From the NCBI GenBank assembly GCA_016869715.1, contig VGDM01000013.1:24934-88933 (forward strand): a stretch of DNA of 64,000 bases, in the 5' to 3' direction. Of the stretch, positions 60,258-64,000 are shown in pieces. Within the stretch, counting starts at the first letter, position 1; each line of letters starts with the position of its first letter. Under the pieces are notes generated by a model, which was not told the origin of the DNA, searched no databases, and was given only the letters and a program-made list of their open reading frames with translations. The position numbers and the translations under genes are program-made. The stretch is from Alphaproteobacteria bacterium (GTDB lineage: Bacteria; Pseudomonadota; Alphaproteobacteria; Acetobacterales; Acetobacteraceae).

Positions 60258-62824
60258 TGAGCACAACGCCGGGGAAAGCGCCGCCTGAGAATCGGGGGCT
60301 TGGTGCCCTGGGCTTGAAGCTCGGCCTTTCACGCCTGGCGCTTCGGTGGGAAGGCGCCTGGCGCGCGCTTTGGCCGCCGCTGGGTGTTGTTGGGGCCTTC
60401 CTCGCGCTCGCTTTCACCGGCTTGCTGCCCTTGCTGCCGCCGGTACTCCATCTGCTGATCCTGATCGTCTTTACTGCCGCGCTTGGGTATGTTGCCTATC
60501 GCGCCGTGCTTGGGCTGAGTGCACCAGCAGCGGATGCAGCAGCGCGGCGGTTGGAACGGGATTCTGGCCTGGCGCATCGCCCCCTTGACGTGCTGGCAGA
60601 CCGCCCCGCCGGTAATGACCCCATGGCGCAGGCGCTATGGCAGGCGCATCGGGACCGCGCGGCGGCAGAGCTTGGGCAGTTGCGTGTGGCGCGGCCCTCA
60701 CCTGGGCTCGCGTCACGTGACCCGCGCGCCTTGCGCGCAGCCGTGCTGGTGACGCTGGTGGCAGGGCTTGGTATGGCGGGGCGGGAAGCGCCGGAACGGC
60801 TGCTCGCAGCCCTGATGCCGCCCTTTGCGGAGCCGCCTGCTGCGCCAATAGCCTTGGCGGCGCGGTTTGAAGCCTGGGTAACGCCGCCCGCCTATACCGG
60901 TGCGCCGCCGCAATTCCTGAAGGCAGAAGGCGGCGCGGTGGCAGTGCCGGCGGGCAGCCGCTTGCATATGGTTTTCTCGGGCAACGCCAATCCGCCGGAG
61001 CTGCGCCTGAGCAGCAACGTCCATGCTTTTGCGCGCATGGATGCGCAAAGCCATGCGGTTGAACTGCCTTTGACCGCGGGCGGCAGCTTGGTGCTGAAGC
61101 GAGATGGGCGCGATGTGGCGCAATGGGCGCTGACGCTGACCCCCGATGCACCGCCCTTGGTCACCTGGGACCCGGGACCGGCCCGTGCAGGCCGCGGGCT
61201 TGGACTGCGCCTGCCTTGGAAGGCGGAAGATGATTGGGGCTTGGTGGCGCTCAGGCTCGAGTTGCGCCTGAAGCAAAGGCCAAGCGCGCCGCCGGTGGTG
61301 CAGGACATGCCCTTGCCAGGTGGCGCGCCGCGTAAGGCACAGGGCGCGGCGCAGCATGATTTTTCCACCCATCCCTGGGCCGGGCTGGAGGTGGAAGCCC
61401 GGCTGTTCGCCCGCGATGGCGCAGAACAGGAAGGCAAATCCGAAGGCGCGTTTCTGGTGCTGCCGGAACGGCGCTTTTCGCATCCAGTTGCGCAGCAATT
61501 GATTGCGCTTCGGCGCGCGCTGTCACTCGACCCAGGCGCGCGGGACCCCGCAAAACGCGAATTGGACCGCATCACCAATGCGCCCGAGGCCTTCGAACAT
61601 GACACAGGCATCTTCCTGACCCTGCGAGCGGCGCGGCATCGGCTGGGGCGAAACCGGCGTGATGAAGCCGTGCCGGAAGTGCAGCAGATTTTATGGGATG
61701 TGGCAGTGGCTTTGGAAGAAGGCCGCACGGATCGCACCGCGCGCGCCTTGAACCAGACGCGAGAGGCATTGCGTGAGGCTTTGGAAGAAGCCCGCCGCGA
61801 TAATACCGAACGCAGCCCCGAACAGCGCGCCGAATTGCAGCGCCGCATTCAGGAATTGCGCGAAGCGATCCGCCAGCATCTGGAAGCTTTGGCTGAACGC
61901 ATGCAGCGCGAAAATAATGAAGCGCTGGCCTATGACCCGCAGCTGCGCGTGTTTGATCTCCGCGAATTGGAACGCCGCACGCGCCGCCTGGAAGACGCGG
62001 CACGCCATGGCCGGCAAGAAGATGCCGAACGCGAAATGGCCGAGCTTGAGGAAATGCTGCAAGCCCTGGAAGAAGGCCGCACTAGCCGGGCTGAGGATCG
62101 CCAGCGCCAGCAGCGCCAGCGCGGCCAGCAGCAGATGGGCGCTTTGCAGGATATGGTGCGGCGCGAGGCAGAAATGCTGGACCGCGCGCATCGCCGCAGC
62201 GATGAACAAGAAAATACGCGCGGCGATCAACGGCGTTCGCAGCAACAACTGCAACGCGCGCAAACGCCCGAAGCGCGCGAAGAAGCGGCGCGGGATGCGG
62301 GCACCCAACGTGCGCTACGCCGCGCGCTCGGTGAATTGATGCAGCAATTTGGCGAATTGACTGGCGATGTGCCGACACCTCTGGCCGAGGCTGATCGCGC
62401 CATGCGTGATGCGGCAGAGGCGCTCGCTGAAGGGCGCGACCCGCGCGGCGCGCAGCAGCAAGCCATTCGCGCGCTGACGGAAGGCGGGCGGCAAATGTCG
62501 CAGCGCATGCAGCGCCAATTCGGCCCCCCGCAGCCCGGCGAAGGTGGGGGCGAGGGTGAGGGTGAGGAAATGGCCGGCGGCCAGCAGGGCGGCGAAGGCC
62601 AGGATCAGCAAAACCAGCTCGGCGAAGGCCGTGATCCGCTCGGGCGTGACCGGCGCGAAACCGGTGGGTCAGCGCAGGATAATGCCGGCGATACGCTGGT
62701 GCCAGGCGAAGCGGAACGCCTGCGATCACATCAATTGCAGCAGGAACTCCGCCGTCGCGGCGCGGAACGCGGACGCCCGCCGGTAGAGCTCGACTATATT
62801 GATCGGCTGCTCAGGCGGTTTTGA
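60257..62824 (+). CDS. TIGR02302/DUF4175 family membrane protein
   Basis: An 855-residue protein. Two membrane helices lie near the N-terminus (about 35-55 and 65-85: LWPPLGVVGAFLALAFTGLL, then LLILIVFTAALGYVAYRAVL), then a mixed beta region with WVTPPAYTGAPPQFL, and a very long Gln/Arg/Glu-rich helical C-terminal half (residues 400-760) leading to a Gly-rich segment and a final DYIDRLLRRF. Length and layout match the TIGR02302 family found next to lysA in Alphaproteobacteria. Function unknown; an envelope or scaffolding role is inference. The start is the ATG within TAATG at 60257. Confidence 0.85.
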   Translation: MSTTPGKAPPENRGLGALGLKLGLSRLALRWEGAWRALWPPLGVVGAFLALAFTGLLPLLPPVLHLLILIVFTAALGYVAYRAVLGLSAPAADAAARRLERDSGLAHRPLDVLADRPAGNDPMAQALWQAHRDRAAAELGQLRVARPSPGLASRDPRALRAAVLVTLVAGLGMAGREAPERLLAALMPPFAEPPAAPIALAARFEAWVTPPAYTGAPPQFLKAEGGAVAVPAGSRLHMVFSGNANPPELRLSSNVHAFARMDAQSHAVELPLTAGGSLVLKRDGRDVAQWALTLTPDAPPLVTWDPGPARAGRGLGLRLPWKAEDDWGLVALRLELRLKQRPSAPPVVQDMPLPGGAPRKAQGAAQHDFSTHPWAGLEVEARLFARDGAEQEGKSEGAFLVLPERRFSHPVAQQLIALRRALSLDPGARDPAKRELDRITNAPEAFEHDTGIFLTLRAARHRLGRNRRDEAVPEVQQILWDVAVALEEGRTDRTARALNQTREALREALEEARRDNTERSPEQRAELQRRIQELREAIRQHLEALAERMQRENNEALAYDPQLRVFDLRELERRTRRLEDAARHGRQEDAEREMAELEEMLQALEEGRTSRAEDRQRQQRQRGQQQMGALQDMVRREAEMLDRAHRRSDEQENTRGDQRRSQQQLQRAQTPEAREEAARDAGTQRALRRALGELMQQFGELTGDVPTPLAEADRAMRDAAEALAEGRDPRGAQQQAIRALTEGGRQMSQRMQRQFGPPQPGEGGGEGEGEEMAGGQQGGEGQDQQNQLGEGRDPLGRDRRETGGSAQDNAGDTLVPGEAERLRSHQLQQELRRRGAERGRPPVELDYIDRLLRRF

Positions 62825-62835
62825 AACGCGGCTAA

Positions 62836-63720
62836 TCACTCAAACACCCGTGCCCAATCTTCCCGCATGGACACCACCTGCCAGCCCCGCGTCGGCACTG
62901 CATCCAGGGCGCGCGCCAGCCGCCCGACATGGCTTTCCCGGTCATAGGCAAATTGACGTTCCGCATCGTCATGGCGAATGATCATGCCGAAGCGCCGCCC
63001 GGCACCTTCCGTGGTGTAACGCAGCATTTCAAAATCGCCATTGGAATTGCCGAAGGCTGCAATCGGGCGCCGGCCGATATGACGCGCAATGCCAATCGGT
63101 TTTCCCGGGCCATCATTAATGAAATCCACGCGCGGTTCGCGCAGCACCATCAGGCGCCCGGCATCTTCCGTTACCTTCAGTGCAAAACTTGATCCCACAA
63201 CATGCTGCGGGGGAATGCCGTAGGTGTCTTCGGAAAAGGCGCGCACGAATTCAACGCCACCGCCTGAGACATTGAAATTCGTGAAGCCCACAGCGCGCAC
63301 AAAGCGCAGCATTTCAAGCATTGGCTGATAGACCAGCGCGGTCTAGGGCAGGTTCCATTTCAGGTGCCGCGCCATTCTGAGCCAATCAGCAGCGATGCAG
63401 TGAAATGCCTCGGGAGAATTGCCGGCTATGGCGGCGCCCGCCAGGCGCATCAGCCCTTCAGTGCTGCCCGCCATTGCGCCATGCAGATCACCCGCAATGG
63501 CCGCGCGGAACACTGCATCCTGCTGCCAGGTAGGATTTTCCGGCGTCAGGGTGCGCATGCAATCAAGGATGAAGATAAGCTGCGGATAGACGGGTTGTTC
63601 CACCCAAAGCGTGCCGTCATTGTCATAGACCGCAATGCGCTCAGCGGGCGGGACAAAATGCGCGCTGCCTTCGCGCGTGACAGCAGCAACGAAATCCAGC
63701 AGCGCGCGTGTCCAGCCCCA
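62836..63720 (-). pseudogene. HAD-family phosphatase, truncated by IS and with an internal stop
   Basis: The minus strand from about 63720 reads ALLDFVAAVTREGSAHFVPP and IAVYDNDGTLWVEQPVYPQL, with the HAD motif I D-x-D-G-T (here DNDGT), then LHGAMAGSTEGLMRLAGAA, ILDCMRTLTP and so on. At 63343-63345 an in-frame TAG interrupts it. The same frame then goes on with TALVYQPMLEMLRFVRAVG, FNVSGGGVEFVRAF, PIAAFGNSNGDFEMLR to 62836. The N-terminal signal and first residues are missing because an IS3-type transposase gene abuts near 63720. Relatives are exported phosphoserine-phosphatase-like HAD enzymes. Confidence 0.83.
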
Positions 63721-63723
63721 TTT

Positions 63724-64000
63724 TTATGTACCAGTGATTTGTGGGTTTACTAAGCATGTTTCGGGTGCCGGCGGCCGCATTCCGAGGGCGTGGTGGGGCC
63801 GGACATGGTTATATTGGTGGAGCCATTGATTGATGACAGTTTGGGCCTGACGGGTGGTGCTAAACCATTCAGCGTTGAGCACCTCTCTGCGAAGTGTTCC
63901 GTTAAACCACTCGTTATAGCCGTTTTCCCAGGGTGACCCGGGATAGATCCGGATCGGCTTAATGCCGACTTTGGTCAGCCAATCTGTGAAGGGTTCGGAG
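63724..64000 (-). mobile_element. IS3-family transposase, C-terminal part (insertion continues beyond window)
   Basis: The minus strand reads FTDWLTKVGIKPIRIYPGSP, WENGYNEWFNGTLRREVLNA, QTVINQWLHQYNHVRPHHAL and GMRPPAPET to a TAA at 63724-63726. This is the end of an IS3-type OrfB integrase core: SPWENGY-x-E-x-FN holds the last Glu of the DDE triad and the YNxVRPHxALGxRPPAPE tail is standard. The frame is open to the window edge. The element's end lies a few bases past the stop, at the junction with the HAD gene. Confidence 0.88.

Noticed and set aside
1..64000. CRISPR array or cas genes
   Set aside because: No regularly spaced short repeats and no Cas-like proteins were found; the four repeat copies are far apart and modular.

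Overview
The window reads as chromosomal DNA from a GC-rich alphaproteobacterium, most likely in the Acetobacteraceae (Roseomonas-like). The grounds are strong GC bias at third codon positions, two Bug-type tripartite tricarboxylate receptors, a riboflavin operon whose RibBA has a degenerate GTP cyclohydrolase half, a DUF1491 gene, and a lysA gene followed by a TIGR02302/DUF4175 gene. The genus is an inference from gene content only.

Layout. 1-3487: a divergent M20 amidohydrolase and a complete TctC-TctB-TctA carboxylate transporter, closed by a terminator. 3603-7631: an inositol-phosphatase-family gene, then an envelope module made of a small OmpA-like protein, a MotA/TolQ-like channel and a MotB/OmpA-like coiled-coil partner. 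7659-13822: small enzymes, two repeat copies and two broken genes. 13863-21795: tRNA-Leu(GAG), then a housekeeping run lipB-rpiB-glyA-nrdR-ribD-ribE-ribBA-ribH-nusB-thiL with many ATGA overlaps. 21802-35830: flavin reductase, exporters, an FAD oxidase, class I fumarase with four small followers, an acyl-CoA gene set, a lytic transglycosylase, and a DsrE/MoeB pair. 37406-49571: a second acyl-CoA catabolic cluster (ADP-forming ligase, MaoC hydratase, two-subunit CoA-transferase, paired acyl-CoA dehydrogenases, enoyl-CoA hydratase, amidase, PEP-mutase-family enzyme, amidohydrolase, MFS transporter). 50227-55821: an envelope cluster of three architecture-sharing membrane proteins followed by two coiled-coil lipoproteins. 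55939-64000: phosphoesterase, TlpA thioredoxin, argH, an LptM-like lipoprotein, lysA, a TIGR02302 protein, and a HAD gene broken by an IS3-family insertion that runs off the right edge.

Two themes cross the window. First, decay: at least six gene remnants (V4R protein, malic enzyme chimera, DUF4010 protein, chemotaxis receptor tail, winged-helix regulator tail, HAD phosphatase) carry stops, frameshifts, fusions or insertions. Second, a dispersed non-coding repeat with conserved hairpins occurs four times, always touching a gene border or lying inside a broken gene.

The best candidate for something undescribed is 50227-55821. Three consecutive genes share an N-terminal cytoplasmic domain, one membrane helix, a short coiled coil and a proline-rich linker, but each displays a different domain outside the membrane: a trypsin-like protease, a DUF2135-like beta domain, and another beta-sandwich.
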